Of a stretch of DNA of 64,000 nt, positions 22,731 through 34,566 are shown one piece after another. The stretch is from assembly GCA_947683625.1 (NCBI GenBank), contig CANTUR010001088.1:1-64000 (forward strand), given 5' to 3'. The position numbers and the translations under genes are program-made. Source of the stretch: Mallotus nudiflorus. Taxonomy: Eukaryota > Streptophyta > Magnoliopsida > Malpighiales > Euphorbiaceae. Within the stretch, counting starts at the first letter, position 1. Each line of letters begins with the position of its first letter. Under the pieces are notes generated by a model that made no database searches, was not told the origin of the DNA, and worked only from the letters and a program-made list of their open reading frames with translations.

Positions 22731-22748
22731 TAGCGACTCCATTGGGGA
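22731..22748 (+). promoter_or_regulatory. Primer-binding site of the Ogre-type element
   Basis: TAGCGACTCCATTGGGGA lies seven bases after the LTR end. It agrees with the expected tRNA-Arg(ACG) complement at all but three positions and with the PBS of element A at all but two. It fixes the plus orientation. Confidence 0.85.
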
Positions 22749-25700
22749 TTAAGATGTTGATCCCAACCTTTGTACCTTGCTTCCCATTATTTATACCATT
22801 TTGAACTAACTTGCATCACAACACTTATCATATATGTATAAGCCTAAATAACCCCAATTGTGTCAAATTATAATTCCATATGACTCTACTCGACTCTGGG
22901 TTGATTAGTTTGGCATTGTCACCCTTAGTCTTAACTCGATTTAAGAGAAACTTATGGGGTCAACTAACAAGAGTTTGTAACTCATGTCCTAAAGGGGGGT
23001 TATCTTCTTTTGAGTTTGGCAAAAGATGCCAACTTCCTTTGACCTTGGCTTGTAACTCATGTCCATGGTAGAGGCCATCTAGCTAAAGGAACCCTTAGCC
23101 TTTTATCTTGACTCACCCATGTAGTGGCCTTAGAAATTTCCATTATATTTGTACCATGTCTTGTATATATTTGCTTAATTTGTGTATATATGTTGCTTTT
23201 GGTTTGACTGAGTTCTTAATGACATGTATATCTTATACCTAGCAGACTAGACTTAAGTTGAACCTTTGTTAACCTTTATATACCCATTTGAACCTAAAAG
23301 GTTAATGCAAAGCAAGTCAACCTATCATGGCACGTTTGTTATATATCATTTGTTTCTTATGATCCAAAATAGTTAACTCCATTTAGGTTATATGCCTCAA
23401 ACATTATAACTTTTATGGCAATGACAAATTGACTAATTTGCTAAATCTTAAGGTTCAATTAGGTATGTTTAGTCTAAAAAGAGTAAACATGAAATATCTT
23501 AATAACCTAACCTTACATTATGGGGATACCATGTTCGTAAGGTTATTCTGATATAACATGTTTTTGTTGACTTAAATCTAATCATCTAGTTGTAATATAC
23601 CTATATTATTTGGGTCCTTAAATGCTTTAAACCTAGTAGCCTTATGAGGTAAATAGTTTTAACCTCAATATATCTAAATGAACTATAAAGTTTAGAACTT
23701 ATTGTGATTCAACAATTATAATGAGCTAATCTATGGTTCACTATCATGATTCATTTGGATATATATGGATTAAAACACCTAGTGTGTTATATCTTGATAA
23801 CCTAAATTATTGAGGTTATCTTAATATCACATTCTTGGACTTACTTTCGAAAGAAAACTCTGTTTAAATCCTACATGTGCTATAAAACTCTATTTGAATC
23901 AAGTTGTACATATAAAAACAAATCATCCTTGTATGTTTATTTTTCTTTTAAGAGTATATACAAGCCGGTTTATCCCCTGTTGATGTTCTGGTAAGCCCTT
24001 CTAAGAAAGAAATTGAATAAACTACCTATGTGAGAAAAATAAGGTTGAAAGGGGCTCTATATGCTTTATGTAAGGTTATATATATATATATATATATATT
24101 TTGTCATTCATACGTTCATGCATTCATTCATCCATGCATAATATATTGATTATTTGGTTATGACATGTTTGTCTCTTTGATATTTTTACCATAAGTTTTA
24201 GGTTATTAGTTATCCCTTTTTTTTTAAAAAAAAAGTAGTTCTTTAGAGTGTTTACTTATTTTCTTAGTTTTGTCCTCTTATCTAGTTTTAATCCATTGAT
24301 TCCCCCATTATACCATTTTTTCTATAATCTTTCTTTAGTATTTCCTTTATAATACCATCAGTTTCTTTCTAGTTTCATAATTTGTATCTAGTTTCAATTA
24401 ATCTTTATTTTAACATATCATACCATCATTTTCCTCCTAATGTTTTCATCTATTCCATGTTTTGCTTTTATTTTCTCCATAGTTTTTTAAATTTTCTTAA
24501 TTTATTTCATTAATTGTGTTTTATTTCAAATTTTAATTATCCTTTCTTTCTAGTTTTTAATTTTCCTTAAAGTTCATCATTTGTGTTTAGCCTTAACTTA
24601 TTAATTTTCTAGTTTCAATTATGCATTTTGTCTATTTTATTTAGTTTTAAATCTTTTCTAAAAGTTATATACTATCATTTTTGTGTCATTTTAACTCATC
24701 AATTTGCATGCTATCTAGTTCCAATTATGTGTTTTCTTCATATTTCATATTACTTTAGGATCATAATTTTTACCAAGTTTCAATATATCAGTTACACATT
24801 TTGTCATTTAAATAACCTATCACTTAATTGTTTTTCAATTGGTAAATTTATAACAACCTTTGTCTAGATTAATCATGCATTTTGTCTTATTTGATTTCTA
24901 ATTTTTAATCTTTTTCTAGGATCATTCATTATCCTATATGTTTTATTAATTTAAATTTCATCATCTTTGCTCAATCCAAATCTACCATGATTTTGAACCA
25001 TCATTTATGTCAAGTTTTAAGCCCATAAGTTACATATTTTTGTTTAGTTTTAACAACATTTTCTTTCCAATTTTAAATCTTTTTAAGATAGATTTGTGAC
25101 ACTTCATTTTTTTTCTTCTTACCTAGTTTTGACTCTTTTCTAAGTTTATATTTAATCTTTTGTTTCAAGGCTTAATTTATCATTGTTCATATTGCATATC
25201 CTTTTTTTCTTAGTTTTGATTCTTTTTAGGTTGATATTTTATCTTTTATGTCTAACATATTTTTCCACTTTCAACATATCCTTTTAATCTATTTTGAATT
25301 TTTCTTAAAGTTCTTATATAACCATTTTTATCATATAGTTTTGACTCATGAATCATGCCCTTTATGTCATTATTTAAACTATGTTTCATTTGTTATTTTT
25401 CTAGAGTTAACTTGTTTTTATGGTATAGTTTCAATTTATTGTAATACACTTTTATCCAGTTTTATTCTTTATCTATTTTAAGCCATCATATTATCATTTT
25501 TATAGTTCATTCAATGCCAATTTGTGATGCATTGTCTAAAATCATATATCATCTTGTAAGACTTGTTTCGTTTTATTATTAACACCTTTTACCTATTGAA
25601 TACTACATTTGTGCATTATGTTCTATGTTTTAACTTAGCAGTAGTTCATATCATGTAGCTTATTGCATTTTCAACCTCTTCATGAGTTTATATATTTAGA

Positions 25701-26510
25701 TTTAGCTTGTTATACAAATCTTCTTATGAGTCTTGCTTACCCTACTAACTTTTATGTCTAGTTACATATTGTTTCAAGTTCTTTTTCTTCTTAATTTTGA
25801 CTCTCTTATATGTTCATTCCCCATCAATTATGTCTAACATATTTAGTCCAATTTTAACATATAATTTTTAACTTAGCTTTTAATTTCTAGTTAGTTTTAA
25901 TGTTTCAATCATGTAGTCTTAGATTTTTGTTGATGAATCTCATGTTTTTCACCTAGTTTTAACTCATCATCCATACCCTTTACATCTTTATTTTTTAGAT
26001 AATTAATAATCATTATCTATACTTCATGTAGTGTAATCTTTGTTGTCATACCATTATCAATAGCCAATTCCAATTCACCTATCATAAATTTTTATATCTA
26101 ATTTATTCTTTAGGATTATATATTATCTTTTGTGAATTGTTTCAATCTAACATTCACATGTTTTATATTTGTGCATTCTGTTATGTGCTTTAAACAAATA
26201 TGAGTTCATGCATAATTTGTTACATTTTTCATTTCTTCCTCTTATGTATTTGTGTTTAGTTTTAACATGTCATATTACACGTAATTCTAGGTTCATGCAT
26301 TCACATGTATTATTACGTGTTTTCATGTCTACTTTTACATGTCATTTTTTCTTCTTTAAATATTTATGTATAAAGTCATACTTTTACACCTTTTTTATAT
26401 TTTAATTTATTTATAAAAGTCTTTTTCAACTTTTCTTGAGTCTCATATTTACCCAAACATGTCTCTCAATTTCAAATTTCCATGTTTAATGCACTTTTTA
26501 TATTAGTAAT
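22749..26510 (+). other. Ogre-type element 5' leader, noncoding
   Basis: No protein motif is visible. The first 400 bases contain repeated 'aactcatgtcc' phrases (about 22980 and 23053). A (TA)n tract lies at 24077-24099. From about 24200 to 26500 the plus strand is pyrimidine-rich with a recurring 'tagttttaa/tagtttcaa' phrase and no reading frame above background. Ogre elements can carry an extra ORF before gag; none can be supported here. Confidence 0.5.
24077..24099. repeat. (TA)n microsatellite
   Basis: About eleven uninterrupted TA dinucleotides. Confidence 0.95.
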
Positions 26511-28023
26511 TGAAAAGAGTCTTAGAAGGGAGGGGGGGGGGGGTGAATAGGACTATTAAATAAAAATGAGAAATTAAAAGAATTCTTTATAAGAATTGAA
26601 TGGAAGTTGAGAAGGAAGTATGAAGAACACAAAAATTTAAGGAGTTCATATTCAACAACAATCCTACGTCTCCACCTAATTTATCCCCAAGTTAGGATTT
26701 TCAATCACCCATAATCTTATCCATAAGATTGAGATTACACAAGAGTTTAATGGCTCACTCTTACAACCTTACAACTTGAGTTTTCAAGGCTCACTCAAAA
26801 ACTAAATCCCAAGTGTTTTAATGGATAACACTTAAACTAATTCCTTTAGAAATAAATATCACTTCCCTTCTAATCTATTATAAGATTTAAGATAAAGAGA
26901 AATTTTATTTCTAATACACAACCAACTCTCACAAAAGTTATACAAATAAAGAATTGTTTAAGAGAATTTGAGAGCTCAATTCAATGCTTAAGAAAGAATG
27001 AGTGATAAATAAGTTTCTTAACTTCCATTCAGCTTTAAAGGTGTTTATATAGACAAACACTCAAAAATATAGTTGTGAGAGATGAAAATAATGTGTCCAA
27101 CATCTATATTTTGAATCCAATGTTTATAATTTTGAATTATGGAAAGCGATGTTGTCAAACAACTATGCATGGATTAAAACCATTATTGGATACTGAAAAT
27201 GTTCGAATTTGCCCATACCTTTTTTATAAAAGTTGTAGATGTTTGACTTAGTTTTCCATATCATTTTGAATCACATCAATTGGACTTCTGTAGATTAAGA
27301 TATGTCCAAAATATTAAGAGTTATGCAATTTAAAATGCAGACTACTGTCAAACAGCTATGTACAAGTTAAAGCGTAATTTTCTATTAGAGACATTTGAAT
27401 TTGCCCATACTTTCTTCATGAATGTTGTAGATATTTGACTTATATTTTCATATTATTTTTAATCACTTTAATTAAACTTTTTTAGCTGAAGATATGTCCA
27501 AAATACTAAGAGCTATGCAATCTAAAATGTAGACTACTATCAAATAGTTATGCACAAGTTTAAGCCTTTCTATTTGAGACATTTGAATTTGCCTACACTT
27601 TCTTCATGAAAGTTTTAGATATTTGACTTAGCTTTATATATCATTTTTAATCACCTCAATTAGACTTTTTTAGCTCAAGATATATCTAATATACTAAGAG
27701 TTGTACAATCTGAAATGACTGCTGCATACATTGATTTTGACTTAATATTTGCATACCTAAATGAACTTGGATATCAATAAAGCCCAATTCAGAAAGCTCA
27801 AGATGTCTATTTCAAATGTGAAGAAGATAACTCTCTCATTATAAAGCTCTAAGGATGTCAAAAGCCTCCTTGAATCTTAGAGGTCGAATCAACCTAAGAT
27901 AATCAGACTTCATTTTAACTTGCAATGGAGTCCTAACTTATATACACTTAAACAAACAAATTAGATGCTCAAAATTAAGTTTTTTAATATCAAAATTAAG
28001 ATTGATTATTGCTAAGGTCAACA
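26511..28023 (-). repeat. Copia element 1, 3' LTR
   Basis: Plus strand starts TGAAAAGAGTC and ends GGTCAACA. It includes a G12 run (26532-26543) and three roughly 190-bp tandem units. The adjacent plus-strand 'ctccccctttttaa' is the complement of the PPT. Confidence 0.9.
27190..27770. repeat. Three ~190-bp tandem units inside the copia 1 LTR
   Basis: The phrase 'ttygaatttgcc' recurs at about 27202, 27394 and 27582, followed each time by 'gttgtagat(g/a)tttgactta' and later 'tccaaaatayta agag'. The right LTR carries the same three units (about 35249, 35440 and 35632), so the array predates this insertion. Confidence 0.85.
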
Positions 28024-29170
28024 ATCTCCCCCTTTTTAATTTTGACAAACTCATTTTAAGTTTGAAAAAAAATAATACAAAGTAACGTGTGTGATAATAT
28101 TTGTGATAATAATGATACCAAATTAAATAAAATATATTTCTTTATTTCTCCCCCTATGAATATGGACATGATAAGAAATATAAATTTATAAATTATTCCC
28201 TTTGACAAAAAAATAAAAATAATATAAAATATAGCAAAATGGATAAAAACATGGCATTCTTATGACAAATGTATTAAAAACATAAAATATGATAACATAA
28301 TCATTTAAATAAATGTTAGGCAATGTGAGAAAATAATTTCAAACATATATACATATAGTGCCACTAAAATGTATCACAAAAATAGTACATATAATAATAA
28401 TGTTAATGCTGGACATACTTAATTATCATATGATCATATAAAGTTTAGCTAGCTAATCAATAATGTAGCATTTAACATATAAAAAAATGAACACAAATTA
28501 TTCATAACATATTTTTCTCTCTTGGTATAAAGGCAAAAGGAAAAGAGAGAGATATAAGGGGAAATGAACCTAAAGGGACTAAAATTTCTATAAGAACAAA
28601 GCAAAGATACACCAAATCTTTGTAAAAATATTTATGTCTTATCAATGATCAAAACAATTCCTAAGAAGATAATATTATACATATGTATAGTAACAAATAA
28701 TAAACTTAAATATGTTTCTCCCCCTTTGTCAAAAGGCAAAAAGAAAAGAGAGAGATATAAAGGGAAAATGAAAACAAAGATACATAAAATCTTTATAAAA
28801 TCTATGTTATACATAAACAAAGTAAACAAAATAAGGCCTTTTGTCACATATGATGTATGACAAAATTAGTTATACTTACAATGTTAATATGCATGAAAAA
28901 TTTTATAAAAATTTTCTCTTCCTATATCATACAAAAATATAATATGTTACTAACATGAACGTATTTTTTAAGGGAGTTTTAAAATTAAAAAAATACACAT
29001 GTTAAAAAAAATTAACTAGGTACACAAGTAAACTCAAATTATTTCTCCTCCTTTGACAAAATGCAAAAGGAAATTTAAAAAGATAAACCAAATATAAACT
29101 AATGACTATATAAAAAAATTAAAATCAAAATCAAAATATTTATCAATCAAAGCAATTAATAAGCACGACA
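28024..29170 (-). other. Copia element 1, 3' noncoding region with repeated PPT-like motifs
   Basis: The true PPT (minus strand AAAAAGGGGGAGATTG) lies at 28024-28039. Further polypyrimidine blocks, such as 'tctccccctatg' near 28145, 'tctccccctttgtcaaaag' near 28716 and 'tctcctcctttgacaaaa' near 29043, look like extra copies. A roughly 190-bp partial duplication containing 'ggcaaaa(g/a)gaaaagagagagatataa' occurs near 28530 and 28733. No gene is called on either strand. Confidence 0.6.
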
Positions 29171-29171
29171 T

Positions 29172-29501
29172 GATTTCACATGAAAACAGTTCAACCATTA
29201 ATTAAAAATAAAATCAAGATAAATTAGAACCATCAATCATGCCAAGTTCATGCTTAATGAAATTTAATCTCTCTTCATTGAGAGGTTTAGTGAAGATATC
29301 TGCAAGTTGATTATTTGTATCAACAAATTCAAGTGAGATTTCATATGAAAATAGTTCAACCATCAATTAAAAATAAAATCAAGATAAACTAGAACCATCA
29401 ATCATTCTAAGTTTATGCTTAATGAAATTTAATCTCTCTTTATTGAGAGGTTTGGTGAAGATATCTACAAGTTTATTATTTGTTTCAATAAATTCAAGTG
29501 A
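29172..29501 (-). repeat. 165-bp in-phase tandem duplication in the copia 1 RNase H tail
   Basis: The sequence starting 'gatttcacatgaaaac' at 29172 is repeated from 29337 ('gatttcatatgaaaat') with about 10% changes. The period is 55 codons. It duplicates the C-terminal RNase H segment that includes the 'Asp-Ile-Phe-Thr-Lys' type motif (rc near 29285 and 29450). Confidence 0.85.
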
Positions 29502-30690
29502 GATATAACCAATTTGAACATGATCATGCAAGAAATGATGTCTAATATCTATATGCTTAGTTCTAGAATGCTAAATAAGATTTTTGCTAAGGTTGATAGC
29601 ACTTGTATTGTCATATTTGATTGGAATGTGATTAAGTTTTACACCATAGTCTAACAACCATTGTTTTTACCATAAAACCTGTGAACAACAAAGACTTGTT
29701 ACAATATATTCAACTTTAGCAGTGGACAAAGAAACTAAAACTTATTTCTTGCTAAACTAAGAAACTAAACGTTGTCCTAAAAATTGACAAGTTTTGAAAC
29801 TACTTTTTCTATCTAGTAAACTATCGGCAAAGTTTGCATTAGAATAACTAATCAAGTCAAATGATGAACTCCTAAGATATCAAAGTCCTAAATGCATTGT
29901 ACCACAAAGATATTTTAAAATTCTTTTGATAGCATTCAAATAAGACTCTTTAGGACTAGATTGATATCTAGCGCACAAGCAAGTAGCAAACATAATATCA
30001 AGTCTACTAATAGTTAAATAAAAAAAGGATCCAATTATACCTCTAAATTGCTTTTCATAAACTAGTGTGCCATTCTCATCTTTGTTAAGTTTGGTTATGG
30101 TGCTAATTAGACTTTTACTTATCTTAGCTCCATCCGCCAAACTTCTTGAGAACATCTCTTGCATACTTGGTTTGATTAATGAAAATCCCACTTTTGCATT
30201 ACTTGATTTGTAGTCCAAGAAAGAATTTGAGTTCACCCATCATAATCATCTAAAATTCTCTTTACATTAAGTTAGAGAATCCCTCACACAAGCAATGGTT
30301 AGTAGTACTGAATATAACATCAGTAACATATATTTGAACAATTAATAAATCATGTTTGGATTTATTTATTAAAAGATTTATGTCAACCTTTCCTTTAGAG
30401 AAACCTTTATTTAGTAAAAAGTTACTCAATCTTTCATACCAAGCTCTTGGAGCTTATTTCAATCCATATAATGCTTTTAAAAGTTTAAACACATGATTTG
30501 GAGAGTCAAATTTTTAAAAACTTAGAGGTTGTTCAGCATATACCTCCTCTTCAATAAAACCATTTAAAAATTCACTTTTAACATCCATTTGATAAAGTTT
30601 AAAATCCATGTATGATGAAAATGCAAGTAGCATCCTAATAGCTTATAACCTTGCAATAAGGGCAAAGGTTTTATTATAATTAATGCCTTC
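29172..30690 (-). pseudogene. Copia element 1 reverse transcriptase C-terminal half and RNase H
   Basis: Minus strand, spread over several frames. The RT catalytic box reads Tyr-Val-Thr-Asp at 30330-30319 where copia elements have Tyr-Val-Asp-Asp, so the first catalytic aspartate is replaced by threonine. Upstream (about 30470-30430) is the 'ALYGLK..PRAWYE' type motif. An open 118-codon piece (30236-29880) carries the stretch FRGIIGSFFYLTISRLDIMF leading into RNase H. RNase H then decays through stops and ends in a 165-bp tandem duplication. It would have made element cDNA in cytoplasmic particles. Confidence 0.8.
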
Positions 30691-30693
30691 CTC

Positions 30694-31350
30694 TTAATTA
30701 TAACCTTTAGCTACTAGTATAGCTTTGTTCCTAATTATAACACCTTGTTCATTCATTATATTTCTAAACACCCATTTAGTGCCTATAATAGGGTGATGTT
30801 TAGGTCTAGGAACCAAGGTCCAAACCTTGTTTCTCTTAAATTGATTTAACTCTTCTTGCATATCATGGACCCAAAATTCATCACTCAAAGCATCATCAAC
30901 ATTTTTAGGTTCAATTTGAGAAATAAAAGCTAAATCAACAATAGACTTAAGTTTAGATCTAGTAGTTACCCCTGTTGTAGTGTCACCTATGATGAGGTCT
31001 TGAGGGTGAGCTTTCTTGAATTGCCAATCCTTTGGAAGTTCATCCTTCAAGTTAAGTTGAGATGTCTCCTCATTTTCCTCCTTACTTGGACCTTCAAGTT
31101 CCAAAGGCTTACTAGCATTCTCTTCTTGTGTTTCCACAATCTCATTGTCACTTACAAGATCATCAACACTATAAACATCCTTTCTAGGATTAAGTGAATT
31201 TGATTCATCAAATACCACTTGTATTAACTCTTTAACTACTAGAGTTTTCTTATTAAAGACCCTATATGCTTTATTATAAATAGAATAGCCTAGGAAAATT
31301 CCTTGATCGGCTTTAGAATTAAATTTCCTAAGATTATCCTTGGTGTTCAA
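30694..31350 (-). pseudogene. Copia element 1 integrase C-terminus to RT N-terminus
   Basis: A 218-codon open piece on the minus strand. It starts with the integrase C-terminal motif GIFLGYSIYNKAYRVFN (about residues 18-34), passes through an acidic linker rich in Glu and Asn (about 60-105) and enters RT with a Trp-Thr-Leu-Val-Pro-Arg-Pro motif (about 178-184) and GTKWVFRNI (about 191-199). It stops within the 'VAKGYN' motif. This is the longest surviving piece of the element and follows the integrase core at 31451-31822 after a stop-bearing gap. Confidence 0.85.
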
Positions 31351-31450
31351 TATAAAGCACTTGAATCCAAATTCTTAGATATGTGATTTTAGGTTTTCTA
31401 TTATTCCATAGCTCATACGATGTTTTATTTAAAATTAGTCTTTTGAAAAC

Positions 31451-31822
31451 TCAATTTGAAATATAACAAGATGTGTTAATGGCTTCCGCCCAAAAGTATA
31501 GAGGCAAATTATACTTATGAAGCATTATTTTAGCCATTTCCATAAGAGTTCTATTTTTGCTTTCAACTACCTCATTTTGTTGAGGATTTCTAGGAGATGA
31601 AAATGTATGAGAAATGCCATTTTCATTACAATAGTTTTTGAAAATTTCATTTTCAAATTCGGTTCCATGATAACTTTTAATAGATGAAATACAAAAACCT
31701 TTTTCTTTTTTAACTCTTTTAGCATAATTTTTAAAAGCTTTAAAAGCATCATTTTTATGAGCAAGAAAACATACCCAAGTAAATTTAGAGTAATCATTAA
31801 CTAATACATATGCATAGTGCAT
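31451..31822 (-). pseudogene. Copia element 1 integrase core
   Basis: A 123-codon open piece on the minus strand with the rve fold motifs. The first catalytic aspartate sits in VNDYSKFTW. The second is lost: the position is Tyr in SYHGTEFEN, where the family has SDHGTEFEN. The glutamate region reads PRNPQQNEVVESKNRTL. Integrase would insert element cDNA into the nuclear genome; the missing aspartate would abolish this even without the stops. Confidence 0.85.
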
Positions 31823-32460
31823 TCCATCGAGACTAGTAATTCTAATGGTTTAAATAAATCCATATGTATAAGTTTAAGTGGCTTAGAGGTGGACACTACA
31901 TTTTTTAGCTTAAATGAGGACTTGGATTTTTTTCCCTTTTGGCAAGCATCACAAGGTTTATCCTTAGTGAATTCAAGCTTAGGTAAACTAATCACAAGTT
32001 CATGTTTACAAAGATCATTCAAAAGCTTAAAATTTGCATGTCCTAACCTTCAATGCCATGTCCATATGTCATGGGAGATAGACACTTAACATTTTATGTT
32101 TTTGTTATCAATTTTATTCAAATCAATGACATAAACATTGTTTACTCTTTCACCACTAAAAATAACTTTGTTTTCATCAAGACTACAAACAAAGTAATTT
32201 TTAGGATGGAAAGTTCTTTATTTTCCACATCATATAATTGACTTATACTAAGCAAATTATGTTTAAGACCATTAACAAACAACACATAATGTATAGATAA
32301 GGATTGAGGATTACCTATTTCTCTAATGCCAATAATTTTTCCTTTTGCATTATCTCCAAAAGTTATGTGTCCTCCATCCTTAACATCAAGTTTATTGAAT
32401 TACTCTTTGTCTCCCATCATATGCCTTAGACATCCACTATTAAGATACCACTTGTTTTTT
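31801..32460 (-). pseudogene. Copia element 1 protease to GAG-pre-integrase region
   Basis: The open piece 32022-31801 has the GAG-pre-integrase/zinc-binding end: an HELV stretch, then CDACQKGK (C-x2-C of the integrase zinc finger) and SKPLKLIHMDLF, the usual lead into the catalytic core. Upstream to about 32460 the minus strand reads protease-like pieces in broken frames. It overlaps the start of the integrase core piece by a frameshift. Confidence 0.7.
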
Positions 32461-32469
32461 ATTCTTATG

Positions 32470-34533
32470 GATTTCAAGCATATCTACACAAAATAATTTA
32501 ATTACTCTTTTAGACCCAAACCTTTCTTGGTCTAGGTTGGTTAGTTTCAAGATAATCTATAGGAAGTAAATTCATGTGCAATCTTCTATAGAAGCACATA
32601 TTATCAGAATGTCCTTTGATCATGCATTAAGAACATACAATATTTTCGAATTTATTCCTCCTAGGATGAAATGCTTTCCTAGTGTGTGCAACATGCCTTT
32701 AGTGTTGTGTGTATCTCCTATTATTTTATGTCATTAAGTGAGACATGCATTGGTAATGGTGATGTGTATTTCTATAATTTTGTGCAACATGTTTATGTTC
32801 ATTGTATTGTGTAGCATGCTTATTATAATTATGTCTAATGTACATATAAGCATGCTTGGGTTAAGGTGCTTTAGTTTGAGCCTTATCTCTTTGTGTTAAT
32901 GAAGGCTGAATTTTATGAGACTTTCCCTTGCTATTTAACACATGAGATCTTTTAGCTTTGAAATCTTAAGTCTCATTTAATTTAGAGCTTAAAGGAGTGG
33001 AATCATGTAAAGCTTTTACAAAATTAATATGTGATGAAGATGATGAAGACATTACATTCTTATATCCAATTCTATGGGTATCTCTATGAAAGTTTTGAGA
33101 GTCAAGAAGACTATCTAAAGTTTTATTTCCTCTCTTAAATTTAGCAATGAAATTCTTTAATTCTAAGACCTCTTTAGAAAGCTTATGATTTTCATCATTT
33201 GCTTTCTTAAGTTGATCTTCTAAAGAATTAGAAGATCTTGCATCACTAACAAGTTTTTCATTTAATTCAACAAGTTTAGCAAAATTAATTTTTAAATTTT
33301 TAAATTTTCTAATTGTCTATTAAAGCTACCTAACTTATGTTTATAATGTTTCTTCTTAGATAATAAGCTTTTGCATTTAATAAGTAATTTTCTCACAATA
33401 GAGCTCTCATAATCATCATCACAATAATTATCATAATCATCAAAGGAAGAATAAGAAGTAAATGGTACCTCATTTTTATTTTCAAGGGCCATGAAGTAAA
33501 GATTGGCCGCTTCTTGTTGTTCCTCTTCCTTTTTCATCCCAAGTAGCTTTGAATGTCGTCTTCTTATGTTTTGCTCCCTTGTTCTTGAATTGGAGTTTGG
33601 GACACTCACTTCTAATATGTCCCAGTTTCTAGCATTCATAGCAAGTAACCTCCTTAGTTTTCTTTTTCCCATCTCCTTCGAACTTCTTGTTAAAGTCCCT
33701 TGTTCTTAAAAAGTTTTTCTTTCTCAAAAACTTCTTAAAGTTTCTAGTGAGCATGGCAATGTCACCATCTTTATCACTAAAGTCTTTTCTGATTTCCTCT
33801 TCACTATTTTCTTAAAGAGATTTTAGAGTAATGCTCTTTTTGTTTTCTTTTTTCTCTTTTTATTCTTCACCTTTTTGCTTGATAGTGAGCTCATGTGTTA
33901 AAAGCTTACCAATGAGCACATTAGTTGATAGAGTGAAGAGGTCTTAAGCTTTCTCAATTGAAGTAACATGAGATCCCAATCCTTCTTAGGTAGGATTCTT
34001 AGAATCTTGTTGTTTACCTCTTCCTTAGAGAAATGTTTTCCAAGTTTCTTGAGGGTTATGAGGAGAGCATTGAGACAGTTTGTCATCTCTGTGATTGATT
34101 TATGAGGATTCATTTTGAAGAGTTCATATTCATACGTATGAAGTTGAACCTTCTTGCTTCTTACTTAAATGTTGCCTTCATATTGGTTTTCTAAAGTCTC
34201 CCACATTTCTTTAGCTGACATACAATGTTGAAGCTTGCCTTCTTCTTCTCTCGTCATTGAAGAGACTAGAGTAATCATAGCTTTTTTATTTTTATGATTT
34301 TCTTCCTTTTGATCAATACTTCATTAGCTTCTTACAAGAGTAGTTACCACACCATCAATAATAGTTATAGGTAGTTCCCAACCTCTTAGGACAATGTCCC
34401 AAAGTTTGAGGGAATCACAATCAAGATATAATTTGATTTTGAATTTCCAATATGGATAGTCACTACCATCAAAGAATGACCTAAGAGAAGAGATGTTTTG
34501 TAATTCACTCCCCATGATCTTATATTCTAGCAA
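32470..34533 (-). pseudogene. Copia element 1 gag
   Basis: Minus strand. The N-terminus (34533-34324) contains FFDGSDYPYWKFKIKLYL, the usual start of copia gag. A second piece (34113-33898) has NPHKSITEM and LGKHFSKEEVNNKILRILPK, the central UBN2/retrotran-gag helix pair. A third (33672-33292) begins at a decayed zinc knuckle and ends in a lysine-rich coiled-coil-like tail with an acidic Asp-Tyr stretch. About 32470-33290 is further decayed sequence leading to protease. Gag would build the virus-like particle. The pieces are in order but in different frames. Confidence 0.8.
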
Positions 34534-34552
34534 TAAAGTGCCTAGAAATCAA

Positions 34553-34564
34553 GCTTTGATACCA
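34553..34564 (-). promoter_or_regulatory. Copia element 1 primer-binding site (tRNA-Met)
   Basis: Minus strand TGGTATCAAAGC, two bases after the 5' LTR end; the canonical initiator-tRNA-Met complement is TGGTATCAGAGC. Confidence 0.88.
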
Positions 34565-34566
34565 AT

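Noticed and set aside
28632..28860. Overlapping 71-codon ORFs on both strands
   Set aside because: They lie in the copia 1 3' noncoding region and contain PPT-like repeats; chance frames.
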